Assembly: GCF_038900095.1 (NCBI RefSeq)
Contig: NZ_JBBMQQ010000006.1
Span: forward strand, 62,001-126,000
Source: Hoeflea sp038900095
Lineage (GTDB): Bacteria > Pseudomonadota > Alphaproteobacteria > Rhizobiales > Rhizobiaceae
Reading direction: 5' to 3'
DNA length: 64,000 nt
A program made the position numbers and the translations under genes. The notes under the pieces were generated by a model. That model searched no databases. It was not told where the DNA came from and saw only the letters and a program-made list of their open reading frames with translations. Shown piece after piece: positions 42,164 to 50,515 of this stretch; the stretch's first letter is position 1, and every line of letters starts with the position of its first letter.

Positions 42164-43330
42164 TCAGAGCGACGAGATATAATCGGCCAGTCTGCCGGCA
42201 GCTTCCTCGACATGATCGAGACGGCGCAGGAAACAGGCGCGGAAGAAGGTGGCACCGCCATCCCCAAAGGCAGTGCCCGGGGCCAGGCCAACGCCTGCGC
42301 GGTCGACGATATCGATGGCGGCGGCCCTGGTGTCGGAGATGCCGTCGATGCGGAAAAATGCATAAAACGCACCGTCTGGCTTCTGGGTGACGACGCGGTT
42401 GGTCCCCGTCAGCGCATCACAGAACAGATCGCGCGCGGCGGTCGCCTTGGCGATCTGGGCCTCGACATAGTCTTCCCCTTGCTCAACGGCTGCGAGCGCG
42501 CCTTTCTGCATGAACTGGGCGACACCCGAGGTCTGGTACTGGACACTGTTTTCCAGCACCTGAATGATCGACGGCGGGGCCACGACCCAGCCGACCCGCC
42601 AGCCGGTCATCGACCAGTTCTTGGAAAACGTGTTGACGAAGATGATGCGGTCATCGTCTTCCATGATGTCCATGAACGAGGGCGCCCGGCCACCGGCATA
42701 GAAGAAGCGGGTGTAGATCTCGTCGGCGATGATCCACAGACCATGCTTGCGCGCCAGATCGAGGATCGCCAACAGATCGTCGCGCGTTGCGGTCCATCCG
42801 GTCGGGTTTGACGGCGTATTGATGAAGAGCGCCCGGGTTCTGGGCGTGATCGCGCTGGCGATCCGGTCGGGATCGATGCTCCAGCGGCCGTTTGCGTAAT
42901 CCAGTTGCGCCGCCACGGATATGCCGCCCGACATTCCCAGCGCGGCAGCAAAATTCGGCCAGGCCGGGGTGATCTGGATGACTTCATCACCGGGATCAAC
43001 AACCGCCTCGATGGCAATCTTGATCGCCTGCATGCCGGAGCCGGTAACGCAGAAGGCATCGAGCGGCAGTTGCCGGCCGAACAGGCGGGCATGGTAATCG
43101 GCCAGCGCCTGCCTGAGTTCGGGGATGCCGCGCTGCCAGGTGTAGAATGTTTCGCCTGCGAGCAATGCCTCTGCGGCGGGCCGGGCGATGAATTCGGGGG
43201 TCTTTTCATCACCCTCGCCTGCCCACAGCGGGATCAGGCCGGGCTTGAGACGTCCGTGATTGACGACGGCGACGATACCGCTTTCGGGCGCCTCGGTGGC
43301 GCGGCGGCTGAGACTTTCGAACTGGTTCAT
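42164..43330 (-). CDS. Class I/II PLP-dependent aminotransferase
   Basis: A 388-residue fold-type I aminotransferase of the aspartate/aromatic type. Seen are FINTPSNPTGW, the tyrosine in IIADEIYTRFFY, the PLP lysine in NTFSKNWSMTGWRVGW, and the arginine near the C-terminus (FFRACFL). The substrate is not resolvable; annotated relatives are given as aspartate or general aminotransferases. ATG 43330 is preceded by CGGAG and gives MNQFESLSRRATEAPESGIVAV, so I prefer it to the longer frame. It is a separate unit 100 bases upstream of galE on the same strand. Confidence 0.87.
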   Translation of the reverse strand: MNQFESLSRRATEAPESGIVAVVNHGRLKPGLIPLWAGEGDEKTPEFIARPAAEALLAGETFYTWQRGIPELRQALADYHARLFGRQLPLDAFCVTGSGMQAIKIAIEAVVDPGDEVIQITPAWPNFAAALGMSGGISVAAQLDYANGRWSIDPDRIASAITPRTRALFINTPSNPTGWTATRDDLLAILDLARKHGLWIIADEIYTRFFYAGGRAPSFMDIMEDDDRIIFVNTFSKNWSMTGWRVGWVVAPPSIIQVLENSVQYQTSGVAQFMQKGALAAVEQGEDYVEAQIAKATAARDLFCDALTGTNRVVTQKPDGAFYAFFRIDGISDTRAAAIDIVDRAGVGLAPGTAFGDGGATFFRACFLRRLDHVEEAAGRLADYISSL

Positions 43331-43427
43331 GGCAAACTCCGTTTGCCTCTCATAACCGTTCCGGCGACTGATCGCATCCATCAAGGCATGATTGATCCAT
43401 CGATTTTTGTGATGCGAACCGGAACGG

Positions 43428-43460
43428 GAAAACAAAAAGCCCCGGCACGAGTGCCAGGGC
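43428..43460 (-). terminator. Intrinsic terminator downstream of mscL
   Basis: On the minus strand a GC-rich hairpin (arms 43451-43460 and 43439-43448, ten positions with one mismatch, CGAG-type loop) is followed by GCTTTTTGTTTT. It lies 60 bases after the mscL stop and ends that transcript. It also separates mscL from the downstream aminotransferase promoter. Confidence 0.85.
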
Positions 43461-43519
43461 CCGGATTCAGTCTTCGCTTCCCGGCGGCTGCCGCAGCAGC
43501 GACAGCGCCAACCAGAGCC

Positions 43520-43933
43520 TTACTTTTTCAGAAGATCACGGATCTCTGTGAGCAGGGCGACATCAGCCGGCGGTGCTGCAGGAGCTGCAGGCGCAGCTTC
43601 TTCCTTTGCACGCATCGAATTGACGGCCCGGACCATCAGGAAGATGATCCATGCGAGGATCAGGAAATTGATCAACACTGTCAGGAAATTACCGTAGGCA
43701 AGGACGGCGCCCTGTTCCTTGGCCGCTTCCAGCGTCGTTGCCGTCACACCGCTCGCAAGCGGGATGAAGAAATTTGAAAAATCCATTCCGCCGAAAACTG
43801 CGCCGACGATCGGCATAATGATATCATCGACCAGCGATGAAACGATAAGACCAAATGCGCCGCCGATGATCACACCGACAGCAAGATCCATTACATTGCC
43901 CTTGGCAATAAAGGCCTTGAACTCATTCAACAT
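43520..43933 (-). CDS. mscL: Large-conductance mechanosensitive channel
   Basis: A 137-residue pentameric inner-membrane channel that opens on hypo-osmotic shock. The N-terminal MLNEFKAFIAKGNVMDLAVGVIIGGAFG is the hallmark of MscL. The first membrane helix carries the glycine-rich gate, the second (LTVLINFLILAWIIFLMVRAVN) follows a periplasmic loop, and a cytoplasmic alanine/proline linker leads to the C-terminal helix bundle (LLTEIRDLLKK). It is monocistronic, with its own terminator. Confidence 0.98.
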   Translation of the reverse strand: MLNEFKAFIAKGNVMDLAVGVIIGGAFGLIVSSLVDDIIMPIVGAVFGGMDFSNFFIPLASGVTATTLEAAKEQGAVLAYGNFLTVLINFLILAWIIFLMVRAVNSMRAKEEAAPAAPAAPPADVALLTEIRDLLKK

Positions 43934-44161
43934 GTCTATTCTCTCCGTTTAACGCGGGTGTCCCTCTTGTCAGAACCGCAAGGCCCGCGCGCCCTGTTAA
44001 ATCGGTTTAGAAAACTCTAACACAATTACGCGCGTAAAGAACCCGCATTTTCCGGTTGCCCACGACAGGATTGAATCCGGGCTGCCCGACCAAAGGCTGT
44101 CTTGCCTGCCGGCACTTTGGCCTTATGCTGCATTGTGGAGGCGTGGGGGAGGAACGAGACC

Positions 44162-47100
44162 ATGATGCCCGGCTGGCTGGTTTTCGGATCAGCCCTTTTC
44201 TATTTGCTGATGCTGTTCGCCATCGCCACCTATGGCGACCGGTCGGCGCGTCAGCGGCGAAAGCGCACAGCGGGCCGCCCGATCATCTACTCGCTCAGCC
44301 TGGCCATCTACTGCACCTCATGGACCTATTTCGGCGGTGTTGGCCTGGCCGCCTCGCGCGGACTGGAATTCACCGCGATCTATATCGGCCCGATCCTGAT
44401 GTTCACCCTCGGGATGCCGATCCTCAAACGTATCGTCACGCTTGCAAAGGCGGAAAAACTTACCTCCATCGCCGACTTCATGGCGGCGCGCTACGGCAAG
44501 AACCCGCTGGTGGCCGCACTGGTTGCGCTGATAGCGGTGATCGGCACGATCCCCTACATCGCGCTGCAGCTCAAGGCGGTGTCCTCATCGGTGGCGGTGA
44601 TGGTCGATGTCGAGCAATTGAACCGGGTGACCGAAACCTTCTTCCTCTCGGACATCTCGTTTTTCGTCACCCTTGTGCTTGCAGCCTTTGCGGCAATTTT
44701 CGGCACCCGCCATACCGACGCGACCGAACACCAGGATGGCCTGATTCTCGCCATCGCGATGGAATCGCTGGTCAAGCTTCTGGCATTCTCTCTGATCGGC
44801 CTGTCCGTGCTCTTCGTCCTGTATGATGGGCCTTGGGATCTGCTGCGCGCAGCCACGGCGCATGCGGAGGTGATGGAGGCGCTGACCTACAAGACACCGC
44901 CGCTGCGCTGGGCATTGCTGATCGTGCTGTCGGCCTTTGCCATCATCCTGCTGCCACGCCAGTTCCACGTGGCGGTGGTGGAAAACAGGACACCGGGCGA
45001 ATTGCGGCTGGCGGGATGGTTGCTTCCGCTTTACCTCATCGCCATCAACATTTTCGTTCTGCCGGTGGCCATCGCCGGCGTGCTCCAGTTCGGGTCCGGC
45101 GGCAGCAGCGATCTCTTTGTGCTGGCGCTGCCCATGGCCAACGACATGCCGGTGGTCACCCTGCTCACCTTTATCGGCGGGTTTTCGGCGGCGACCGCGA
45201 TGGTCATCGTCGCCTCAGTGGCCGTGGCCATCATGGTCTCCAACGACATCATCGTTCCGGTGGTGCTCAGACGGCGCAACCGCCGCGGCCAGAGCGGCGA
45301 TTTTTCCGGCCTGATCCTGATCATCCGGCGAACGGCGATCATCGGGATCCTGCTGCTCGGCTTTGCCTATTACCGCGCGGCGGACATCAATGCGGGCCTG
45401 GCTTCCATCGGCCTGTTGTCGTTTGCGGCAATCGCGCAACTGGCGCCGGCCTTCTTCGGCGGCCTGTTCTGGCGGCAGGCCAATGCGCGGGGAGCCATCG
45501 CCGGACTTTCGAGCGGGATTGGCATCTGGGCCTATATCCTGATGGTGCCGAGCTTGGGCGGACCCGACAACAGCCATATGGCCGCGGCAATCCTGGACTT
45601 CATCGTCCCCGGTACAAACGGATTTTCGGGGCCAAACGCGGACCCGCTGTTCAATGCCGTGGTTCTCAGCCTGCTGGTCAATTGCCTGTTCTATGTCGGC
45701 GGCTCGCTGTCGCGGCGGCCCAAGTCCATCGAGCGAATCCAGGCCGCGATGTTCATCCCGGAAAGCCAGAGGCTGACCACATCGGGGCGCAGCTGGAAAA
45801 CCAAGGTAACTGTCGGCGACCTCAAGCAGACCATCAGCCGCTATCTCGGGCAGGAACGGACAGAGCGTTCGTTTCATTCGCACGAGCGCGCCATCGGCCG
45901 ATGGATCAATGACCAGGATCCCGCCGACATGGGGCTGCTGCGGTTTGCCGAACAATTGCTCGGCAGTGCGATTGGCTCGGCTTCAGCGCGGCTGGTGCTG
46001 TCGCTGCTGTTCGAGCGTGCCGATGACATTCCCGGCGACACGGCGCGGCTGCTCGATGAAGCGTCGGAGGCGCTGCAGTACAATCGCGACCTGTTGCAGA
46101 CCGCGCTCGGGCAGATGAACCAGGGCATTACCGTTTTTGACAATTCCAACCGGCTGACCGTCTGGAACAAGCGCTTCCGTTCACTGCTGGAATTGCCCGA
46201 GCAGGTTGGCCAGGTCGGGTTTCCGCTGGAAAACATCATTTCCATTCTTGTCGAGCGTGGAGACCTCAAGGCTGGCGAGGAGCAGGAGGCGCTGGACCGT
46301 TTCCTGGTCATGGACAAGGCGTTCTCGCTGACCATCGGGCCTGAAAAGCGGATCATCGAAATCCGCTCGAACCCGATGCCGGACAGCGGCATCGTGACCA
46401 CCTATGCCGACATCACCGAGCGCGTGGCGGCGGACATGGCGCTCAAGCAGGCCAACGAAACACTTGAGCAACGGGTCACCAAACGAACAGCGGAACTGAC
46501 CCGCGTCAACCGCGAACTCGAAAAGGCGCAGCTGACCGCCGAAGAAGCCAATATCGGCAAGACCCGGTTCCTCGCAGCTGCCGGTCATGACATCCTGCAG
46601 CCGCTCAACGCCGCCCGGCTTTATTCCTCCACGCTGGTCGAGCGGCTTGGCAATTCGCCGGACCAGAAACTGGTGCAGAACATCGATTCCTCGCTCGAAT
46701 CGGTGGAAGCCATCCTGGGAGCGGTGCTGGACATCTCCCGGCTCGATACCGGCGCGATGAAACCGCAGCTGGCCAGTTTCCCGCTCAATGACCTGCTGCA
46801 GCGGGTGGTTACCGATTTTGCACCGGTGGCCCGCGAGAAAAATCTCAAGTTCACCGTGATGCCGACCAGCGTTCACGTGCGCTCCGATCCCAATCTGCTG
46901 CGCCGTCTGATCCAGAACCTGGTTTCCAATGCCATCAAGTACACCCGCGAAGGCAGGGTTCTGGTCGGGGTCCGCCGGCGCGGCGACAAGGTGATCATCC
47001 AGGTCATCGACACCGGGATCGGCATTCCGACCACCAAGTTCCGCACTGTATTCCGCGAGTTCGCGCGACTGGAAGAAGGTGCGCGAACGGCATCCGGGCT

Positions 47101-47662
47101 GGGGCTCGGCCTGTCGATCGTCGACCGCATCGCCCGGGTTCTCAAGCATTCGGTCGACATTTCCTCGCAATCCGGGAAAGGCACGGAGTTCCGGGTGGAG
47201 TTGCCGATCGAGACCAATATCGCGCGGATCAAGGCGCAGCCGAAGCGCACCGGCGCCGATGCGGCAAACACCAACCTGAAAGGGCTGCGGGTGCTGTGCA
47301 TCGACAATGAACTGAAAATCCTCGAAGGCATGACGCTGCTCTTGAGCGGGTGGGGATGCACGGTGCTGGCATCCGATTCACTGGCCGAAAGCCTGAAGAT
47401 TGCGGAGACGGAAGACGCGCCGGACGTGATCTTCGCCGATTTTCATCTCGACGACGGCACCGGCATCGAAACCATCATCGCACTGCGCAAATTGTGGAAG
47501 ATGGACATCCCTGCCCTGCTGGTCACCGCCGACCGCACGCCGGAAGTGCGCTGCATGGCCGAAGCGGAACGGATCGCCTTCCAGAACAAGCCGATCAAGC
47601 CGGCGGCGCTGCGGGCATTTCTCAATCAGGTGACGGTCACCCGGCGCACTGCGGCAGAGTAA
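44162..47662 (+). CDS. Solute-symporter-fused hybrid sensor histidine kinase
   Basis: A 1166-residue protein combining transporter and kinase. Residues 1 to about 500 form a sodium/solute symporter (SSF) domain with about 13 membrane helices (opening WLVFGSALFYLLMLFAIATYGDRSA). Then come a PAS domain (GQMNQGITVFDNSNRLTVWNKRF), a coiled coil, HisKA with the phosphorylatable histidine in AAGHDILQPL, HATPase (NAIKYTREGR, GLGLGLSIVDR) and a C-terminal receiver (phosphoacceptor in ADFHLDDGTG). Relatives (CbrA, ErcS-prime/NahK types) control carbon or redox metabolism; the ligand is unknown. ATG 44162 follows GGAGG. A LuxR-type regulator converges immediately downstream and is the likely partner. 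Confidence 0.93.
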   Translation: MMPGWLVFGSALFYLLMLFAIATYGDRSARQRRKRTAGRPIIYSLSLAIYCTSWTYFGGVGLAASRGLEFTAIYIGPILMFTLGMPILKRIVTLAKAEKLTSIADFMAARYGKNPLVAALVALIAVIGTIPYIALQLKAVSSSVAVMVDVEQLNRVTETFFLSDISFFVTLVLAAFAAIFGTRHTDATEHQDGLILAIAMESLVKLLAFSLIGLSVLFVLYDGPWDLLRAATAHAEVMEALTYKTPPLRWALLIVLSAFAIILLPRQFHVAVVENRTPGELRLAGWLLPLYLIAINIFVLPVAIAGVLQFGSGGSSDLFVLALPMANDMPVVTLLTFIGGFSAATAMVIVASVAVAIMVSNDIIVPVVLRRRNRRGQSGDFSGLILIIRRTAIIGILLLGFAYYRAADINAGLASIGLLSFAAIAQLAPAFFGGLFWRQANARGAIAGLSSGIGIWAYILMVPSLGGPDNSHMAAAILDFIVPGTNGFSGPNADPLFNAVVLSLLVNCLFYVGGSLSRRPKSIERIQAAMFIPESQRLTTSGRSWKTKVTVGDLKQTISRYLGQERTERSFHSHERAIGRWINDQDPADMGLLRFAEQLLGSAIGSASARLVLSLLFERADDIPGDTARLLDEASEALQYNRDLLQTALGQMNQGITVFDNSNRLTVWNKRFRSLLELPEQVGQVGFPLENIISILVERGDLKAGEEQEALDRFLVMDKAFSLTIGPEKRIIEIRSNPMPDSGIVTTYADITERVAADMALKQANETLEQRVTKRTAELTRVNRELEKAQLTAEEANIGKTRFLAAAGHDILQPLNAARLYSSTLVERLGNSPDQKLVQNIDSSLESVEAILGAVLDISRLDTGAMKPQLASFPLNDLLQRVVTDFAPVAREKNLKFTVMPTSVHVRSDPNLLRRLIQNLVSNAIKYTREGRVLVGVRRRGDKVIIQVIDTGIGIPTTKFRTVFREFARLEEGARTASGLGLGLSIVDRIARVLKHSVDISSQSGKGTEFRVELPIETNIARIKAQPKRTGADAANTNLKGLRVLCIDNELKILEGMTLLLSGWGCTVLASDSLAESLKIAETEDAPDVIFADFHLDDGTGIETIIALRKLWKMDIPALLVTADRTPEVRCMAEAERIAFQNKPIKPAALRAFLNQVTVTRRTAAE

Positions 47663-47672
47663 TCAGACCGTC

Positions 47673-48332
47673 TCAGTCGTCGCCCTGGGTCAGGACTTCC
47701 GCGCCGATCTTGGAGAGCTGGATGACCGCCTGGGTGCGGCTGTCGACACCGAGTTTTTGCAACACGGCCGATACATGCGCCTTGATGGTGGCTTCGGAGA
47801 CGCCGAGTTCATAGGCAATCTGCTTGTTGAGCAAACCTTCAGCCAGCATGCCGAGCACGCGTCCCTGCTGCGGCGTCAATGTCTGGATGCGGGCGATCAG
47901 GCCTGCAATTTCCTGATCATGTTCGGACCCGAGATCCACGTCGGGCGGCGTCCAGATGCCGCCATCGAGCACGGTACGGACGCCCTGGCGGATTTCATCG
48001 ATGCTGGCAGATTTCGAGATAAAGCCGGATGCACCCAGTTCCAGTGCCCGGCGCATGGTCGAGATATCGTCGGTGGCAGAAACCACCACCACCGGCAGGC
48101 TGGAAAACTCGGCGCGAAAGGCAATCAGGCCGGAAAGACCGGAAACGCCCGGCATGGTCAGGTCGAGAAGAATGAGATCGGCCTCGGGATGGTCACCGGC
48201 CGTCTTGCGGGCGCTTTCGAGATCGCCTGCTTCCAGAATATCAATAGTGGCGCCTATCCCCTCCAGGGCTTGCCGCATGGCACCCCGAAACAATGGATGA
48301 TCGTCCGCAATAATGAATGTCAATTGCGCCAT
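47673..48332 (-). CDS. LuxR/NarL-type response regulator
   Basis: A 219-residue regulator: an N-terminal receiver domain (IIADDHPLFR, phosphoacceptor in LLDLTMPGVSG, Lys in ISKSAS) and a C-terminal LuxR helix-turn-helix (LTPQQGRVLGMLAEGLLNKQIAYELGVSEATIKAHVSAVLQKLGV). The order of domains and the adjoining transporter-fused kinase resemble the ErdR/AgmR type of regulators of alcohol or acetate metabolism; that target is inference. ATG 48332 is preceded by a purine-rich GAGGGGGAG. Its stop is ten bases from the kinase stop, so the pair is convergent. Confidence 0.93.
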   Translation of the reverse strand: MAQLTFIIADDHPLFRGAMRQALEGIGATIDILEAGDLESARKTAGDHPEADLILLDLTMPGVSGLSGLIAFRAEFSSLPVVVVSATDDISTMRRALELGASGFISKSASIDEIRQGVRTVLDGGIWTPPDVDLGSEHDQEIAGLIARIQTLTPQQGRVLGMLAEGLLNKQIAYELGVSEATIKAHVSAVLQKLGVDSRTQAVIQLSKIGAEVLTQGDD

Positions 48333-48481
48333 GCACTCTCCCCCTCCTGATCGCGCTGCCGCGGCAACCAGGCCCAAACCCGGCTTGCGCAAATCACTGT
48401 AACGGCGCGCCAAGCCTTCGCGCAAGTGCATCGGCCCGAGGACGGGCCAAACGCAATCCCCTCATTCACTCCATTCTGGGG

Positions 48482-48925
48482 TCAGGTGCGGTCCGGTATG
48501 GGCTCCGGCGGGATTTCCGGGCTCTGCTCGAAATCCTTACGCAACTCTTCAACCGCGCCGAGGAACCGGCGCATCATCTTTTCCATGGCGCCGATGGCAC
48601 GGTCGATTTCCGCCTCGTCGGGAAGATCAGCATCCCCGTCCGGCGGCGCCAGTGCATCGAGACGGTTTTCGAGATCCTCCACGCGTGCCGACAGCTCAGA
48701 CAGCGTCTCCTCAAAGGCACGGCGCTCATCAGCGGCAAGCCTGCAGACAAGCTGACCGCCTTGTTGCGTGCAGATCGAGATCTCGCCGGTCAGCGTGTCG
48801 AGCCGGACAACGCCATTTTCGGTCTTTTCCATGGTATAGCGGTTTGTGCCCGGCTCCTCGGAAAACGCCTGAACGGGAATGAGCAATGCCAGGGCTGAAG
48901 CGGACAGAATTGCAAATCGGGTCAT
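48482..48925 (-). CDS. Exported coiled-coil hypothetical protein
   Basis: A 147-residue protein of unknown function with a signal peptide (MTRFAILSASALALLIPVQAFS). A short extracytoplasmic domain has a cysteine pair (ISICTQQGGQLVCRLA), followed by an acidic coiled coil around residues 65-90 (RAFEETLSELSARVEDLENRLDAL) and a disordered proline-rich end. The two cysteines probably form a disulfide in the periplasm. ATG 48925 has GGAG ahead of it and begins the signal peptide. It lies divergent from the DUF952 gene. I know of no named family. Confidence 0.75.
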   Translation of the reverse strand: MTRFAILSASALALLIPVQAFSEEPGTNRYTMEKTENGVVRLDTLTGEISICTQQGGQLVCRLAADERRAFEETLSELSARVEDLENRLDALAPPDGDADLPDEAEIDRAIGAMEKMMRRFLGAVEELRKDFEQSPEIPPEPIPDRT

Positions 48926-49044
48926 GACGGCACACTCCTGTTTCTGTATGTGATGACACGCAATAAGGACAAAATCGAGATTGGATACCGGAACGCTGCC
49001 CAGTTGGCGATGTGACCGGGATCGGGAAAGCGAGACGCTCAGGC

Positions 49045-49392
49045 ATGCATGCGACAATCTACAAGATCACCCCGGTAGCGCTTTGGCGCACAGCTGAAGC
49101 CGAAGGCCGCTTTACCGGCGCGCCCATCGATCTGGCGGACGGGTTCATTCACTTCTCCACCCGGGAGCAGGCCATAGAAACGGCGCAGAAGCACTTTGGC
49201 GGGCAGGACGATCTCCTGCTGGTGGCCGTCGACGCCGGCGCTCTTGGCGAGAAGCTGGTCTTCGAACCCTCTCGCGGCGGCGCATTGTTCCCGCATCTTT
49301 ATGCCGACATGCCGCTGTCGGCGGTCAAATGGGTCAAGCCGCTGCCACTCGATGCTGACGGCGCCCATGTGTTTCCGGACATGGAGCCGTGA
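49045..49392 (+). CDS. DUF952 domain-containing protein
   Basis: A 115-residue protein of the DUF952 family: MHATIYKITPVALWRTAEAEGRFTGAPIDLADGFIHFST is the hallmark N-terminus, with LLVAVDAGALGEKLVFEPSRGGALFPHLYADMPL further on. The fold resembles ADP-ribosyltransferase-like or small-molecule-binding domains, but no activity has been assigned. ATG 49045 was chosen because the domain starts there. Its TGA overlaps the pyrD ATG (TGATG), so the two genes are coupled, a frequent pairing in Alphaproteobacteria. Confidence 0.92.
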   Translation: MHATIYKITPVALWRTAEAEGRFTGAPIDLADGFIHFSTREQAIETAQKHFGGQDDLLLVAVDAGALGEKLVFEPSRGGALFPHLYADMPLSAVKWVKPLPLDADGAHVFPDMEP

Positions 49393-50471
49393 TGAGCCTG
49401 ATTGACGGGATTGCTCGGAACGCCCTTTTCAAGTTCGACCCGGAAACTGCGCACGGACTTTCGATCACAGCGCTCAAGAGCGGGCTGGTACCAGGATGCC
49501 GCGCCGACCGCGATCCACGGCTGGCAGTCACCGTCGCCGGACTGGGCTTTCCCAATCCGCTGGGCATGGCGGCGGGATACGACAAGAACGCGGAAGTTCC
49601 GCAGGAACTGATGCGCCTCGGGTTCGGATTTGCCGAAGTCGGTACGCTGACCCCCAAGCCGCAGCCAGGCAATCCGAAGCCGCGGATTTTCCGGCTGGTC
49701 AAGGACCATGCGGTGATCAACCGGCTGGGCTTCAACAATCAGGGGCACGCCGCAGCGCACGGGCGGATTTCAAGCCACCGTCCGAAAGGCATCCTCGGCG
49801 TCAACATCGGCGCCAACAAGGACAGCGAGGATCGTGTCGGTGATTATGTTGCCGGGATTTCGCTTTTTGCGGATGTGGCAGACTATTTCACGGTCAATAT
49901 TTCGTCGCCCAACACCCCGGGCCTGCGCAATCTGCAAACCCGCGAGGCCTTGTCGGACCTTTTGGGCCGGGTTCTTGCCGAGCGCGACGCGAAGGCCAAG
50001 CGCGTTCCGGTGTTCCTGAAGATCGCGCCGGATCTCACCGAACCCGATCTCGATGATGTCGCGACGGAATGCCTTGCGCACAGGCTGGACGGTGTCATCG
50101 TGTCGAACACGACGCTGTCGCGCACCGGACTGTCGGCTGATCCGAAGATGGGCGAAGCGGGCGGACTGTCCGGACGACCGGTGTTTGCGCGTTCGACCAT
50201 CGTGCTGGCCAAGATGCGGCAGAAGCTCGGAGTCGACATGCCGTTGATCGGCGTTGGCGGCATCGACAGCGCAGAGACGGCTGCGGAAAAAATGCGGGCC
50301 GGCGCCGACCTGGTCCAGCTCTACACCGGCTTTATTTATGGCGGCCCGCTGCTTCCGGGCCGGATCGTGCGCGGTCTCTCCCGCCTCTGCGACCAGGAGA
50401 AGCTGTCAAGCATTTCAGATCTGCGCGACAGCAGGACCGCCCACTACGCCGCCATGGCCATTCCAGATTAG
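49392..50471 (+). CDS. pyrD: Dihydroorotate dehydrogenase (quinone), class 2
   Basis: Oxidises dihydroorotate to orotate in pyrimidine synthesis, feeding electrons to quinone at the inner membrane. The 359-residue protein has the class 2 N-terminal helix extension (LFKFDPETAHGLSI). Core motifs are NPLGMAAGYDKNAEVP, FAEVGTLTPKPQPGNPKPRIFRL, the catalytic-serine region NISSPNTPGLR, and VSNTTLSR; IGVGGIDSAETAAEKMRAGA and LVQLYTGFIYGGP bind FMN. The ATG at 49392 overlaps the DUF952 stop. Its own stop lies in a 16-base tandem repeat that also contains the stop of the convergent MATE gene. Confidence 0.97.
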   Translation: MSLIDGIARNALFKFDPETAHGLSITALKSGLVPGCRADRDPRLAVTVAGLGFPNPLGMAAGYDKNAEVPQELMRLGFGFAEVGTLTPKPQPGNPKPRIFRLVKDHAVINRLGFNNQGHAAAHGRISSHRPKGILGVNIGANKDSEDRVGDYVAGISLFADVADYFTVNISSPNTPGLRNLQTREALSDLLGRVLAERDAKAKRVPVFLKIAPDLTEPDLDDVATECLAHRLDGVIVSNTTLSRTGLSADPKMGEAGGLSGRPVFARSTIVLAKMRQKLGVDMPLIGVGGIDSAETAAEKMRAGADLVQLYTGFIYGGPLLPGRIVRGLSRLCDQEKLSSISDLRDSRTAHYAAMAIPD

Positions 50472-50515
50472 AATCGGGCCGGATTAGGGTCGGGCCGGAA
50501 TAGGATCAGGCCGGG
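50468..50515. repeat. Three tandem 16-base repeats across two convergent stop codons
   Basis: Units TTAGAATCGGGCCGGA, TTAGGGTCGGGCCGGA and ATAGGATCAGGCCGGG lie head to tail at 50468-50483, 50484-50499 and 50500-50515. The first contains the pyrD TAG, the third the complement of the MATE TGA. Each differs by two to five bases, so the expansion is not brand-new. It may be only slippage at the gene junction. Confidence 0.75.

Noticed and set aside
46181..47170. Minus-strand frame inside the hybrid kinase gene (329 codons)
   Set aside because: Shadow of the HisKA and ATPase domains, whose motifs are intact on the plus strand.
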